Origin: JBGPOS01 sp041488155
GTDB lineage: Bacteria; Chloroflexota; Dehalococcoidia; Tepidiformales; Tepidiformaceae
NCBI GenBank assembly: GCA_041488155.1
Contig: JBGPOS010000026.1
Coordinates: 1 to 47,545 of the forward strand
Direction of reading: 5' to 3'
Length of the DNA stretch: 47,545 nucleotides
Shown here: positions 15,514 through 24,267 of the stretch, piece after piece
How positions within the stretch are numbered: position 1 is the stretch's first letter
Layout: every line of letters starts with the position of its first letter
Notes under the pieces: generated by a model
Database searches by the model: none
Told to the model about the DNA's origin: nothing
What the model saw: the letters and a program-made list of their open reading frames with translations, nothing else
Position numbers and translations under genes: made by a program

Positions 15514-18500
15514 CTAGGCTCCCTTCAAGCGGATCGTGCCGCCGGCGAGGTAGGTCTTCATGAAGTCGTTCTCAGCGCCGGGGCTCTTGCCGTTGGCGCC
15601 AGGCGCCCAGGCGCCCTTGCCGCCGGGGCCGCCGTCCTCGGCCTTTGTGATGCGCACGAGCGTCTCCTTGGGCACGGTGTTGATGGCGTGGTTGTCGGCT
15701 TCGCCGCCGAACAGGAACGCCTGGGCGATCTTCGCCTTGTGGAAGAGGGTGTCCGTTTGGTGCATCGGCATCGCCCAGTCCTTCGTCACTGACTGGTGTG
15801 AGCCGTAACGGAAATTCGATTGATAGCCGGTGTCTTCGGAGACGGCGCGGCCGTCTGCCCGCGTCTCGTGCGCCTTGACCGTTTTCTCCGTTGCGATGAA
15901 GTTGCCGTGCTTGGTCATCACGACCCCGCGCGGGTAGGCAGGGTTGAACTTCACGCGGAGCATCAGCCGGGCGACCTTGTAATGGGCGTCGGTCTCCTTC
16001 CAGCCGAGGTACGGCCGGTCGGCCGGGTTGGCGTCGACCCAGACGAAGTCGCCATCAGCAATGCCGAGGTCCCTCGCGTCTTCCGGGTTCATGTGGAGTT
16101 GCTGGTCGCCGACGCTGGGGAGGCGTTTGTCCGAGCGATAGGGGTCCGCGAAGTTGCTCGCCCAGAGGACGTTCCAGTCCGTCACAGCCCAGGATGAGTG
16201 GACGGTGTGGCGGGTCTTGGGGGTGAGGAAATAGAAGTTGTAGCCCTTCTCCCAGAGCGGATTCTTGGTCTTCTTGACCTCGCTCCAGGGGAGCCGGACG
16301 TTGCGCACCGTCCGTTTCTCGGGATCGAGGTCGTCCCACGCGATGCCGTAGTCGTTCGGCCGAATAAGCGGGTTGGAGCTAACGATCACGTTGGGCAGGT
16401 AGGGCGTCGCCTCAGGCCCTTCGCGGTGGACGACAAAGTTCTCGCCGTATTCGAGCGCTTCGGGGATGTCGCAGTACGAGTGCAGGCGGCCATCGTCAGT
16501 GTGGAACGGGATGTTGTCGTGGACCTGCTCCCAGAAGGGGATGCGAGGGTACGTGCGAAAGAGCATGAGGGCGGCGCCGGGCTCGCCGTACTGGCCGCGG
16601 AGGATGTCGTCGACCCGATAGCCGCGGGTCGTGCCGGAGGCATCGAGGAGTCGCTGGATGTAGACATCCGTCCGGCCTTCGAGCGCGAACTTCCAGTAGT
16701 CCGCGAAGCGCTTATCCCCCGTCGCCTCGCCGAGCGCCTTCGCGACGCCGGCCATGATGGCGATGTCGTCCTTCGTGTCGTAGATGGGTTTAGCGCCGCC
16801 CTTCCAGATCTGGAGGAACGGGTTCGAACACGATGCAGTGACTTCGGGCTGCTGAAATTCTAGCCACGAGTTGGCGGGGAGGACGAAGTCGGAGTACTCG
16901 CAGGAGGCCGTCATCTCGATGTCCTGGGTGATGATCATGTCGATCCGCGGGAGGACGTTGAAGAGGACGCCGTACGCCCACTTCGCGTTGTTGATGAGGT
17001 TGACGTTCGTCGTCCAGATGACTTTCGTGGGGGTCGGCATGTGTGACTTGCCGGTGAAGACTTTGCGTCCCGCTTTGGGCGTGTCGACGATCAGGGCCTG
17101 GTCGCCGTGGTCCCAGTAGGCAGGCTCTTCGTCCTTCGTGTAGGCGTGGGCCTTGATGATCTTGCCGTCGGCGTTGGCGTCGAGGTTAGGGTCGAAGGGG
17201 TCTTCGGCGACCCAGCCCTTGAACCCCGGACCGCTCGCCGGCGTCGACTGGAAGAGGGCGGCCTTGTAGTTACCCGCCCAGGTGTAGCAGCCGCCGCCGG
17301 GGATGCCGATGTTGCCGGTGAGCATGAGCGGCAGGTAGGTGGCGCGGTTGTGAAGGGTCGCGTGGAACCAGTGGTTGACGCCCTCACCGACGTGGATGGC
17401 AGCGGGCTTGATCGTCGCGAGGTCGTTGGCGAGCCGCTCTATCAGGTCCTTCGGTGAGCCGCTGATCTCCGCGACAGTGTCGAGGTCGTAGTCCTTGAGG
17501 TGGAGCCGGTAGGCCTGCCAGAGGGTCATCACGTCGACCTGGCGGCCGTCGATGAGCGTCACCTTCGCCGAATACTCGAGGTCCGGGTCGAGGTTCTTCT
17601 CAGTGAGGTGGGCGCCGACATCGTCGCGGTTGATCGCCTTCAGCGACTTCGACTTCGCGTCGTAGATGACGTAATCCTGCAGCTTCGCGTACTGGTCCTT
17701 CGTGAGCCCCTGGAGGGTGTAGCTGGGGCCGTTGTCCGGCAGCGAGGCCTTGTAGCCGGGGATTACGTCGATCGGGTTCAGCCGCTTGAGCGTGTCTGTG
17801 CGGATAATGATGGGGAAGTCCGTGAAGCCCTTGACGAAGGCCGCGTCGTAGAGGTTCCGGTCCATCAGCAGCTTCGTGACCCCGAGGAAGATGGCGGTGT
17901 CGCCGAGGCCCGGCCGGCAGGGGATCCAGTAGTCCGACTTCGTCGCTGGCGGACTGTACTCCGGGGTGATCGTGACGATCTTGCCGCCACGCTCCATGAC
18001 TTCATGGAACCAGTGCGAATCGGCCATCTTGTTTTCGACGAGGTTCTTCCCGACCTGGATGTGGATTCGCGCGTGGCGCATCTCATTGAAGTCGGCGTCC
18101 GACGCCTGCAGGCCGTGGACGAATGGGTGGCCGGGGGCCTGGTCGCCGTGCCAGGTGTAGTTCGACCAGTTGCGGCCGGCGAGGGCCTTCTCGGGCTCGA
18201 CCTTGCGCACAAAGACGTCGAGCAGGGCCATCATGTTGTTGGCGCGGTACATGCCGTACTTGCCCATGACGCCGGTGAGGCCCATGCCTCCGCGCAGCTT
18301 GAAGGTTCGCGTGCCCGCGCCCTGGGCCTCTTCAACCATCTCTGGCTGGTAGCCTTCAGCGAGGAGGACGCGCTTGCCTTCGTCGCCCGAATAGCGCTTC
18401 GCGACGGCGACCAGACCGTTGGCGATGTACTTGAAAGCGTCGTCCCAGGCGACCCGCGAGAAGGTGTCGGTGCCGCGCGAGTCGAACTTGAACTTCGTCC

Positions 18501-18966
18501 GGTTCGCGGCGTCGAGCGGCGGGAAGCCGGCGTCGGCCCACTTCTTCCAGCCGGCGCGCACCATGGGCTGCTTGAGGCGATAGGGTCCGTAGATACGACG
18601 CTGCACCGTGTAGCCCTTGAGACAGCCGCGGGGGTTCCAGTGGACCGTTGATTGGTTGCCCATGAGGTCTTTGACGCGCCCGCTGTCGTAGTTCTGTTCG
18701 GTGCGGATTACCACACCGTTGCGGACGAAGGCGCGCAGACGGCAGTTGTGTGTGTCGTTGGGGGCGCAAACGAAGGTGAAGGTGCTGTCGTAGCGGTACT
18801 GGTCCCGATAAACCTTCTCCCAGCCACGGTTCGGGTAGAAGGCCAAGGGATTCTCGATGCCTGGCGCCGCCTGGAGGAAGGCCATCTGGGTTTCGAGGTA
18901 GAGCGCCGCGGCTCCTGCTGCACCGGCCCCGCCGAGCTTGAGAAAGGCCCTTCGATTGATGGCCAT
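15514..18966 (-). CDS. Molybdopterin (bis-MGD) catalytic alpha subunit, type II DMSO reductase family, NXR/NAR-like
   Basis: 1150 residues from ATG 18966. N-R-R-A-F-L-K (4-10) plus an Ala/Gly-rich stretch is a Tat signal. An FS0-type site follows: C67-x3-D71-x3-C75-x39-C115. The body carries molybdopterin domain motifs (WNPRGC, AWDDAFKYIANGL, LTGNIGIPGGGCYTWAGN, TQDIEMTASCEYSDFVLPA) and a C-terminal cofactor domain (LHMNPEDARDLGIADGDFVWV). EbdA/ClrA/SerA proteins are about 900-980 residues, NarG about 1240 and Nitrospira-type NxrA about 1150, so length favours the extracytoplasmic NXR/NAR branch. Nitrite, nitrate or another oxyanion is possible. Confidence 0.92.
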   Translation of the reverse strand: MAINRRAFLKLGGAGAAGAAALYLETQMAFLQAAPGIENPLAFYPNRGWEKVYRDQYRYDSTFTFVCAPNDTHNCRLRAFVRNGVVIRTEQNYDSGRVKDLMGNQSTVHWNPRGCLKGYTVQRRIYGPYRLKQPMVRAGWKKWADAGFPPLDAANRTKFKFDSRGTDTFSRVAWDDAFKYIANGLVAVAKRYSGDEGKRVLLAEGYQPEMVEEAQGAGTRTFKLRGGMGLTGVMGKYGMYRANNMMALLDVFVRKVEPEKALAGRNWSNYTWHGDQAPGHPFVHGLQASDADFNEMRHARIHIQVGKNLVENKMADSHWFHEVMERGGKIVTITPEYSPPATKSDYWIPCRPGLGDTAIFLGVTKLLMDRNLYDAAFVKGFTDFPIIIRTDTLKRLNPIDVIPGYKASLPDNGPSYTLQGLTKDQYAKLQDYVIYDAKSKSLKAINRDDVGAHLTEKNLDPDLEYSAKVTLIDGRQVDVMTLWQAYRLHLKDYDLDTVAEISGSPKDLIERLANDLATIKPAAIHVGEGVNHWFHATLHNRATYLPLMLTGNIGIPGGGCYTWAGNYKAALFQSTPASGPGFKGWVAEDPFDPNLDANADGKIIKAHAYTKDEEPAYWDHGDQALIVDTPKAGRKVFTGKSHMPTPTKVIWTTNVNLINNAKWAYGVLFNVLPRIDMIITQDIEMTASCEYSDFVLPANSWLEFQQPEVTASCSNPFLQIWKGGAKPIYDTKDDIAIMAGVAKALGEATGDKRFADYWKFALEGRTDVYIQRLLDASGTTRGYRVDDILRGQYGEPGAALMLFRTYPRIPFWEQVHDNIPFHTDDGRLHSYCDIPEALEYGENFVVHREGPEATPYLPNVIVSSNPLIRPNDYGIAWDDLDPEKRTVRNVRLPWSEVKKTKNPLWEKGYNFYFLTPKTRHTVHSSWAVTDWNVLWASNFADPYRSDKRLPSVGDQQLHMNPEDARDLGIADGDFVWVDANPADRPYLGWKETDAHYKVARLMLRVKFNPAYPRGVVMTKHGNFIATEKTVKAHETRADGRAVSEDTGYQSNFRYGSHQSVTKDWAMPMHQTDTLFHKAKIAQAFLFGGEADNHAINTVPKETLVRITKAEDGGPGGKGAWAPGANGKSPGAENDFMKTYLAGGTIRLKGA

Positions 18967-18969
18967 GCC

Positions 18970-20028
18970 TTACACCGCCTCGGTCTCGCGGGACACCTGG
19001 ACTGCCAGTGCACAAGGCCGGCAGCAGGAGCCCGACTCGGTCGGAATTTCGCGTCCGTCTGAGACTTCTTCTCCACACGTCGCACAGAGCACCCGGCGCC
19101 GCGGCGGGCCGGGCAGGTCGAACTGGGCGATCGCAGCATCCGCCGGGCTCCAGTTGAAGAGTTCTTCGGCGTCCATCGCCAGGTAGGCGAGCCGCTGAGC
19201 TTCGTGCCGGTCCTCGGCGAGACCTCGGGCCGTCGCCAGCTCGCGCAGCTCTCCGCGGGCGGCCACCCGGATGGCGCGGCCTTCCCACTGGTCGATGAAA
19301 GTCGCCGCGAGCTTTCCGTAATCGAGGAGGCGCATGGTGCGCTTGCCTGGCCGGCAACCCGTGACCGCCTGGATGGCGTCTACCGCGCAGCGGTCGGTCT
19401 CGACCGTGACGACGAGGCGCTTCTTGCCGTCCGGCACCTCGACCCCGAGCAGAGCCGCACCGTGGAGGGCCAGGCGCGTGCCGAGGACCAAGCCCGCACA
19501 GACGTGGCTGCCGTGCATGCGCAGCGCCGCCCGCAGGGCGAGGTCGAGGTTGCGGTCGGAGGGGAGCCGCGCCAGGGCTGCTTCTACGAGGCCGGGGACC
19601 CCGGCCTCCACAGTCTCCAGCGCCCATCGGCCGATGACTTCTTCGCCAGCGGCCGGGAGGAGTCGATCGGAGAGGATGGTGGGAAACGGCTCGGCGGTGT
19701 GAGTTTCGAGGAGGACGAGGTCGATCCCGGGGGGAAAGCAAGCCAGGAGGCTGTCCACGGTGCGGGCGCCCGGCGGGAGCGTGAGCTGTAGACGGTCGGT
19801 GGCGCGGAGGACCATCGCGGACGGGCCGCGCTGCCAGATTCGGCCGGAGGCCTTGTCCGGCAGGTCCAACGCGTGATGGGTGCGCTTGAGGTAGGCGACT
19901 CGCTTGCCACGAGCCTCAATTGCGGCCACCAACCGTTCGCAGAGGGCAGTCTTTCCGCTTCTCGAAGGCCCCCGCACGCAGACCACCGCCGGTCCCACGT
20001 ACGGGAGCAGGCTGCCGTCGATCGCCAT
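18970..20028 (-). CDS. MobB-FmdE fusion, molybdenum cofactor maturation protein
   Basis: 352 residues from ATG 20028, chosen because GGAGG (plus-strand cctcc 20037-20041) precedes it at 8 nt; TTG 20049 is less likely. The N-terminal half is MobB-like with the P-loop G-P-S-R-S-G-K-T and KRTHHALDLPDKASG, a GTPase adaptor in guanylation of molybdopterin. The second half contains the FmdE motif HGSHVCAGLVLG, and the C-terminus has a zinc-binding CATCGEEV...CCRPC pattern. It is first in the molybdoenzyme operon (3 bp before alpha), so it probably serves cofactor delivery to that enzyme. Confidence 0.85.
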   Translation of the reverse strand: MAIDGSLLPYVGPAVVCVRGPSRSGKTALCERLVAAIEARGKRVAYLKRTHHALDLPDKASGRIWQRGPSAMVLRATDRLQLTLPPGARTVDSLLACFPPGIDLVLLETHTAEPFPTILSDRLLPAAGEEVIGRWALETVEAGVPGLVEAALARLPSDRNLDLALRAALRMHGSHVCAGLVLGTRLALHGAALLGVEVPDGKKRLVVTVETDRCAVDAIQAVTGCRPGKRTMRLLDYGKLAATFIDQWEGRAIRVAARGELRELATARGLAEDRHEAQRLAYLAMDAEELFNWSPADAAIAQFDLPGPPRRRVLCATCGEEVSDGREIPTESGSCCRPCALAVQVSRETEAV

Positions 20029-20261
20029 GCTCCGTTCCTCCAAGAACAACGTTGCGCCAGTCGCTTCCGGGAACCGTGAGGTTCGTCACGAATCCGGGCT
20101 CCTGGCGGCGTGTGGCATCAACGTGGCAGAGGCGCCATTCCCGGAATACGGACTTCTGTCGCAGTATTCGTGGCCTTACCGTCCGTCGGTCCGAATCCTT
20201 CCCGAGCCTGCCAGGAAGTGACGGGGCCGCCCCGATCCTCGGGTCTCCTGCTCACGGCCTT

Positions 20262-20470
20262 ACGGGCTTCAACACCAGGGGACAGAAGTTCCTTCGCGGC
20301 TACCAGCTCACCGATTCGACCGGGAAGGCGCAGTTCACGACAATCTCTCCAGGCTGGTACCAGGGCCGTGCGACATTTTTCGGCAATCCGGAGGCCAGAC
20401 GCTCTTGCAACTGACAAAGAGAAGCGCCGGATACGCCGGGACGTTCGATGTCGGGCTGCAGGTCGCCTGA
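20262..20470 (+). pseudogene. Remnant of an intradiol ring-cleavage dioxygenase gene
   Basis: Frame 1 (20262-20414) reads GFNTRGQKFLRGYQLTDSTG, then KAQFTTISPGWYQGRA, the conserved block before the HIH ligands of intradiol dioxygenase-like proteins. The frame then ends. In another frame, 20396-20470 reads GQTLLQLTKRSAGYAGTFDVG and stops, the usual C-terminus of the same family. The part with the metal-binding histidines is missing, so an internal deletion and frame change occurred. I find no upstream coding half in 20029-20261. The 500-bp gap between the MobB-FmdE and YceI genes otherwise shows nothing I can support. Confidence 0.72.
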
Positions 20471-20530
20471 ACCGGCCCCTCACCGCCGCTCCGCTATTCT
20501 CGGCGGCGGGCAGCAACCACGGAGGCAGCA

Positions 20531-21265
20531 GTGGACAAACGAAGGAAAATCCTGCTGGGATTTGCGGCCGGAGGCGTCGCAACGATCGCAATCGCCGGGG
20601 GCCTCTTCTGGTACCTGGTGCTCCGCGACGACGCCCCGCCGAAGGTCACTCTCTCCAGCGCCCTCGATTCGATCCCGGCTTCGCCTACCGCCTCCACCGC
20701 TTCGACGAGCAGTCCCCAGCCCTCACCGGGGCTCCCGGGCACCTGGGTCCCCGATACGAGCCAGCAAACCTTCCTCGGCTACCGGGTCAACGAGCAACTC
20801 GTCCGCATCGGCGTGAACACCGCCGTGGGGCGCACATCGGGAGTAACCGGTCAGCTGGTGATCGAGGGCAACACGGTCAAGTCTGCCACCTTCGAAGCCG
20901 ACCTGACGAAGCTGGCGAGCGACAGTGGCCTGCGCGACGGCCAGCTCCGAAACCAGGCCATCGAGACCAATAAGTTCCCGAAGGCCACCTTCGCGCTCTC
21001 TGACCCCATTACCCTGCCCGACACCTTGCTCAGCGGCCAGGCCTTTGACACCACCTTGAAGGGCAAGCTCACCCTCCACGGAGTGACTCGCGAAGTCGCC
21101 ATCCCCGCCCAGGCGCAGATGAAATCGGGGCTGATCGTCGTCGTCGGTTCGATCGAAATCCAGTTCAGCGACTACTCGATTTCGAAGCCCTCGGGTGCGA
21201 CCGTTCTTTCGATCGAGGACCACGGCACGATAGAGCTTCAGCTGTTCCTGAAGAAGTCGTCGTAG
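20531..21265 (+). CDS. YceI family protein with N-terminal membrane anchor
   Basis: 244 residues from GTG 20531, with GGAGG at 20521-20525. The start has a basic stretch (DKRRK) and one hydrophobic helix (about 7-29), then a Ser/Thr/Pro-rich linker to about residue 70. The rest is a YceI domain: GYRVNEQLVRIGVNTAVGRT, LASDSGLRDGQLRNQAIETN and LTLHGVTREVAIPAQA. YceI proteins are lipocalin-like barrels that bind isoprenoid chains such as polyprenols or quinones. This one is anchored outside the cell. It stands alone between the dioxygenase remnant and the reductase gene. Confidence 0.9.
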   Translation: MDKRRKILLGFAAGGVATIAIAGGLFWYLVLRDDAPPKVTLSSALDSIPASPTASTASTSSPQPSPGLPGTWVPDTSQQTFLGYRVNEQLVRIGVNTAVGRTSGVTGQLVIEGNTVKSATFEADLTKLASDSGLRDGQLRNQAIETNKFPKATFALSDPITLPDTLLSGQAFDTTLKGKLTLHGVTREVAIPAQAQMKSGLIVVVGSIEIQFSDYSISKPSGATVLSIEDHGTIELQLFLKKSS

Positions 21266-21347
21266 GCCCGGAAGGAATGGGACGGAATTCGGGTTGGGGT
21301 GTCGAGGTTTGGTTGCCTCGCCCCTAGACCGTACGTCTTCCACTCGG

Positions 21348-21368
21348 GGATCATGCACGCCATGATCC
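21348..21368. promoter_or_regulatory. Perfect inverted repeat before the reductase gene
   Basis: GGATCATG (21348-21355), spacer CACGC, CATGATCC (21361-21368): eight-bp perfect arms ending 22 bp before GTG 21391. Likely an operator or a 5' RNA hairpin; no regulator gene is adjacent. Confidence 0.45.
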
Positions 21369-21390
21369 TCTGCGGAGATCGACAGCGGCC

Positions 21391-22359
21391 GTGAGATACA
21401 TCGTCTATGGCGCGGGCGCCGTCGGGGGCGTCATCGGAGCGCGGTTGCACCGTGCCGGTAAGGACGTCGCGCTCATCGCCCGCGGCCGTCACCTCGACGC
21501 CATCCGCGACCGCGGACTCACGCTCGAAACGCCGGAGTGGACCGAGACCCTTACCATCCCCGTAGCCGCCGACCCGGAAGGGATCGACTTCCGCCCGGAC
21601 GACGTGGTCATCCTCGGCATGAAGTCCCAGGACACGATCGCCGCCCTCGAGGCACTCCGCGCAGCGGCAGGAAGCTCCCTACCGGTCATCTGCACCCAGA
21701 ACGGCGTGGCGAACGAGCGCATGGCCCTGCGGCGCTTCGAAAACGTCTACGCCATGGTCGTGATGCTCCCCGCGACACACCTCGAACCAGGAGTCGTCCA
21801 GCAGAACTCCGCTCCGGTCCCCGGCATCCTCGACGCCGGCCGGTACCCGCTCGGCACCGACTCCACCATCGAGGCCGTCTGCCGCGATCTCGAGGCCGCT
21901 GGCTTCAGCGCCCAGCCCGACCCCACCGTCATGCGTCAGAAATACGCCAAGCTGCTGATGAATCTAGGAAATGCCTTCCAGGCCATCTGCGGGCACGAGG
22001 CGGACGGGGGCCCGATGCTCCGCCGGGCCCGCGAAGAAGCGCTGGCCTGCTACAGGGCAGCCGGGATCGACTTCGCGACCGACGACGAGTTCCGCGCCCG
22101 ACGGGGCCACCTGATCCAGGTGAAGCCCATCGGCGATGGGCGGCGCCAGGGCGGTTCGTCGTGGCAGAGCGTCGTTCGCGGCACGGGCACCGTCGAAGCT
22201 GATTGGCTCAACGGAGAAATCTGCCTGCTTGGACGCCTCCACGGTGTGCCAACGCCGGTGAACCGCCTGTTACAGGACACTGCGAACCGCGTGGCCAGAG
22301 AAGGCCTCGCGCCCGGCACGGTCTCCCCGGGCGGCCTCTGGCAGCTCCTTCCGGGCTAG
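21391..22359 (+). CDS. Ketopantoate reductase (PanE/ApbA) family protein
   Basis: 322 residues from GTG 21391. The N-terminus has the Rossmann motif YGAGAVGGVIGARLHRAG, then VILGMKSQDT and CTQNGVANE, as in NADPH-dependent 2-dehydropantoate 2-reductases. MRQKYAKLLMNLGNA supplies the conserved lysine region of the helical domain. Canonical PanE makes pantoate for CoA synthesis; several paralogues act on other 2-oxo acids and no pantothenate genes lie nearby, so the substrate remains open. Confidence 0.85.
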   Translation: MRYIVYGAGAVGGVIGARLHRAGKDVALIARGRHLDAIRDRGLTLETPEWTETLTIPVAADPEGIDFRPDDVVILGMKSQDTIAALEALRAAAGSSLPVICTQNGVANERMALRRFENVYAMVVMLPATHLEPGVVQQNSAPVPGILDAGRYPLGTDSTIEAVCRDLEAAGFSAQPDPTVMRQKYAKLLMNLGNAFQAICGHEADGGPMLRRAREEALACYRAAGIDFATDDEFRARRGHLIQVKPIGDGRRQGGSSWQSVVRGTGTVEADWLNGEICLLGRLHGVPTPVNRLLQDTANRVAREGLAPGTVSPGGLWQLLPG

Positions 22360-22387
22360 CAACTCGCGCACAATGACCCGGGAGCGG

Positions 22388-23635
22388 TCAGGCGGTGGTG
22401 ATAGCTGGGCGGCGGATCGAAGTCCAGACCAACAGCAACACGGGCAGAGCACTGAGATTCATGATCAGCCCCGCGACCGAGAACGCGTTCCGCACACCGA
22501 CCAGTTCCACGAACGGCCCGGCCAGGGCGAAGCCCAGCAGCCCCGCCAACGAAGCGACCATCGAGACGAGGCTCATCACCCGGCCCCGGAGCTCGTCCGA
22601 CGATTCCTGCTGGAGGTAGCTCGCAAACGCGACCTGCAGCCCAACTACGCCCATCCCCATCACCGCCATCGCCGCTGCCGCAGGACCGAGCCCGCTCGCC
22701 GTACTCAGGGCGACCGTCGCTGCGCCGGTCGCGATCAATGCGCCGGCCCCGGTGAGCAGCAGCTTCAGCTTCGGGCCCAAGTAGATGAACGCCACTGCGA
22801 GGACGAGTGCTCCAACCCCTTCTGCAGAGAGCAGGATGCCGTAGCGGCTCTCCGGCAGCTTCAGCTCGTCGGACACCAGTGCCAGCGTGCCTGCGTTCAC
22901 GATCGGCGCCACGAACATCGTCACGCCGATGGCCGCGATCACCGTTCGAATGTTGTGGCGCGAGGCCGCGTAGCCAATCCCGTCGAGTGCGCTCCGGAAG
23001 GTCGAATGCGCACGCGCGACGAACGCCGTGGCCGGCCTGGCGATGCCTGTCACCAGCCACGCTGAAGCCACGAAGCTGACCGCATCCACTCCCAACACCA
23101 GCCGGAAGCCGCCGGCCCCCATGAGCCCGCTTGCCAGCGCCGGACCCCCGATCATCGCCAGGCGAGTGGACAATCGTAACGCGCTGTTCGCTCGCCCCAG
23201 TCCATCTTCGTCGGTGAGTGAGGGCAGCAGCGCCTCGCTCGCGGGCCTGTCGAACGCCGCGAGCACCCCCACTGCCAGCACAGACCCATAGACAACCCAG
23301 AGGTGGGACCCCAGCCCGTACGCCGTAGCGCAGATGCCGAGCGCCACCGCGCTCCCGGCGTCGGCCGTAACCATCAGCAGGCGGCGGTCATAGCGGTCGG
23401 CCACAGCTCCCGCGAAGGGGCCAAGGACCACCGTCGCCACAGCCGAGAGCGCCAGGAGGATACTTACGGCGGTGGTCGAGCCGGTCTCTTGAAAGACGAC
23501 GATCGCCGCTGCAGTGATGAGCACCCAGTCGCCCGCGACGGAGATCCCTTCGCCCACGACAAGCAGGCCCAGCCCCCTGCGTCGTGCAGGGACCGCGCCC
23601 GCGCTCCCATCCCGGGTCGGTCGTTCGCTCTGCAT
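22388..23635 (-). CDS. MFS transporter
   Basis: 415 residues from ATG 23635 with about 12 hydrophobic helices. Between helices 2 and 3 it has GPFAGAVADRYDRRLLM, the G-x-x-x-D-R-x-x-R-R motif of major facilitator proteins, and DELRGRVMS in the second half. The arrangement resembles the MFS_3/enterobactin-exporter type of drug or siderophore efflux carriers. It is a single gene, converging on the reductase gene (28 bp) and located downstream of the RNase P RNA gene on the same strand. Confidence 0.88.
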   Translation of the reverse strand: MQSERPTRDGSAGAVPARRRGLGLLVVGEGISVAGDWVLITAAAIVVFQETGSTTAVSILLALSAVATVVLGPFAGAVADRYDRRLLMVTADAGSAVALGICATAYGLGSHLWVVYGSVLAVGVLAAFDRPASEALLPSLTDEDGLGRANSALRLSTRLAMIGGPALASGLMGAGGFRLVLGVDAVSFVASAWLVTGIARPATAFVARAHSTFRSALDGIGYAASRHNIRTVIAAIGVTMFVAPIVNAGTLALVSDELKLPESRYGILLSAEGVGALVLAVAFIYLGPKLKLLLTGAGALIATGAATVALSTASGLGPAAAAMAVMGMGVVGLQVAFASYLQQESSDELRGRVMSLVSMVASLAGLLGFALAGPFVELVGVRNAFSVAGLIMNLSALPVLLLVWTSIRRPAITTA

Positions 23636-23771
23636 GGCTGGTTCCTGAGCCCATCACATTGCGTTTCCCGATAACGCGCAACGAGCCCGGCCTTCCGGAG
23701 GCCACCAGTCACCCGTCCCGGTGCACAGGGAGAGGAGGGATGCGGCAACGGGACGAATTGGGGGAAGTGCT

Positions 23772-24123
23772 GGTCCAGCGGGCCTGTAAGCCGGATTCTG
23801 TACCCCCGCGGACGGAGGCGGCGACCATCTATCTCGACGGCGCATCGCTGCGCCGCTCTAGCAGCCAACCCGGGAGTGGTAACGGGCCGGGCGCCCTTCT
23901 CCCCTATTTGGCCTTGCTCTGGGTGGGGTTTGCACGGCCGCCCTGTTGCCAGGACGCCGGTGCGCTCTTACCGCACCATTTCACCCTTACCCGTGTCTCC
24001 ACGGGCGGTATGTTTCTGTTGCGCTTTCCGTCGGCTCGCGCCGCCCGGGCGTTACCCGGCACCCTGCCCGGTGGAGTCCGGACTTTCCTCCCCTTTCAGG
24101 GCGATCGCCCGGCCCGCTGGACC
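23772..24123 (-). ncRNA. rnpB: RNase P RNA (bacterial class A)
   Basis: On the minus strand the RNA begins GGTCCAGCGGGCC (24123-24111) and ends with the complementary GGCCCGCTGGACC (23784-23772), forming helix P1. Near the 5' end is GAGGAAAGTCCGGACTCC, the universal CR-I segment; near the 3' end is ACAGAATCCGGCTTACAGGC, the CR-V segment. The roughly 352-nt length fits a bacterial type A RNA, the catalytic part of the ribozyme that matures tRNA 5' ends. Ends are taken from P1 pairing and may be off by a few bases. Confidence 0.96.
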
Positions 24124-24232
24124 ATCTGCAGCGTAACAGGATCCTCCCACGGGTGTGCTCCGAAGCGCGCGACCGGCCCAGGCTCCCTGCTCGGCGCCGC
24201 TCCCGGCCGTCTCCGAGGCAGAAGGGCCGGCG

Positions 24233-24238
24233 TATACT
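24233..24238 (+). promoter_or_regulatory. TATACT -10 element of the ABM-fold gene
   Basis: TATACT at 24233-24238 would start transcription near 24245, leaving about 23 nt with GGGAGG before GTG 24268. No clear -35 is seen. Confidence 0.45.
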
Positions 24239-24267
24239 CGGGCGCATCGCAGTGCGGGAGGGAACCG

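Noticed and set aside
17500..18651. Long open frame (383 codons) on the plus strand opposite the molybdoenzyme alpha subunit
   Set aside because: Composition is an antisense echo of a GC-rich gene (Val/Asp/Arg-rich, no motifs), while the opposite strand encodes a full recognised enzyme.
20050..20261. Upstream half of the dioxygenase gene
   Set aside because: Translation of the plus-strand frames showed no family motif, so the remnant is limited to 20262-20470.
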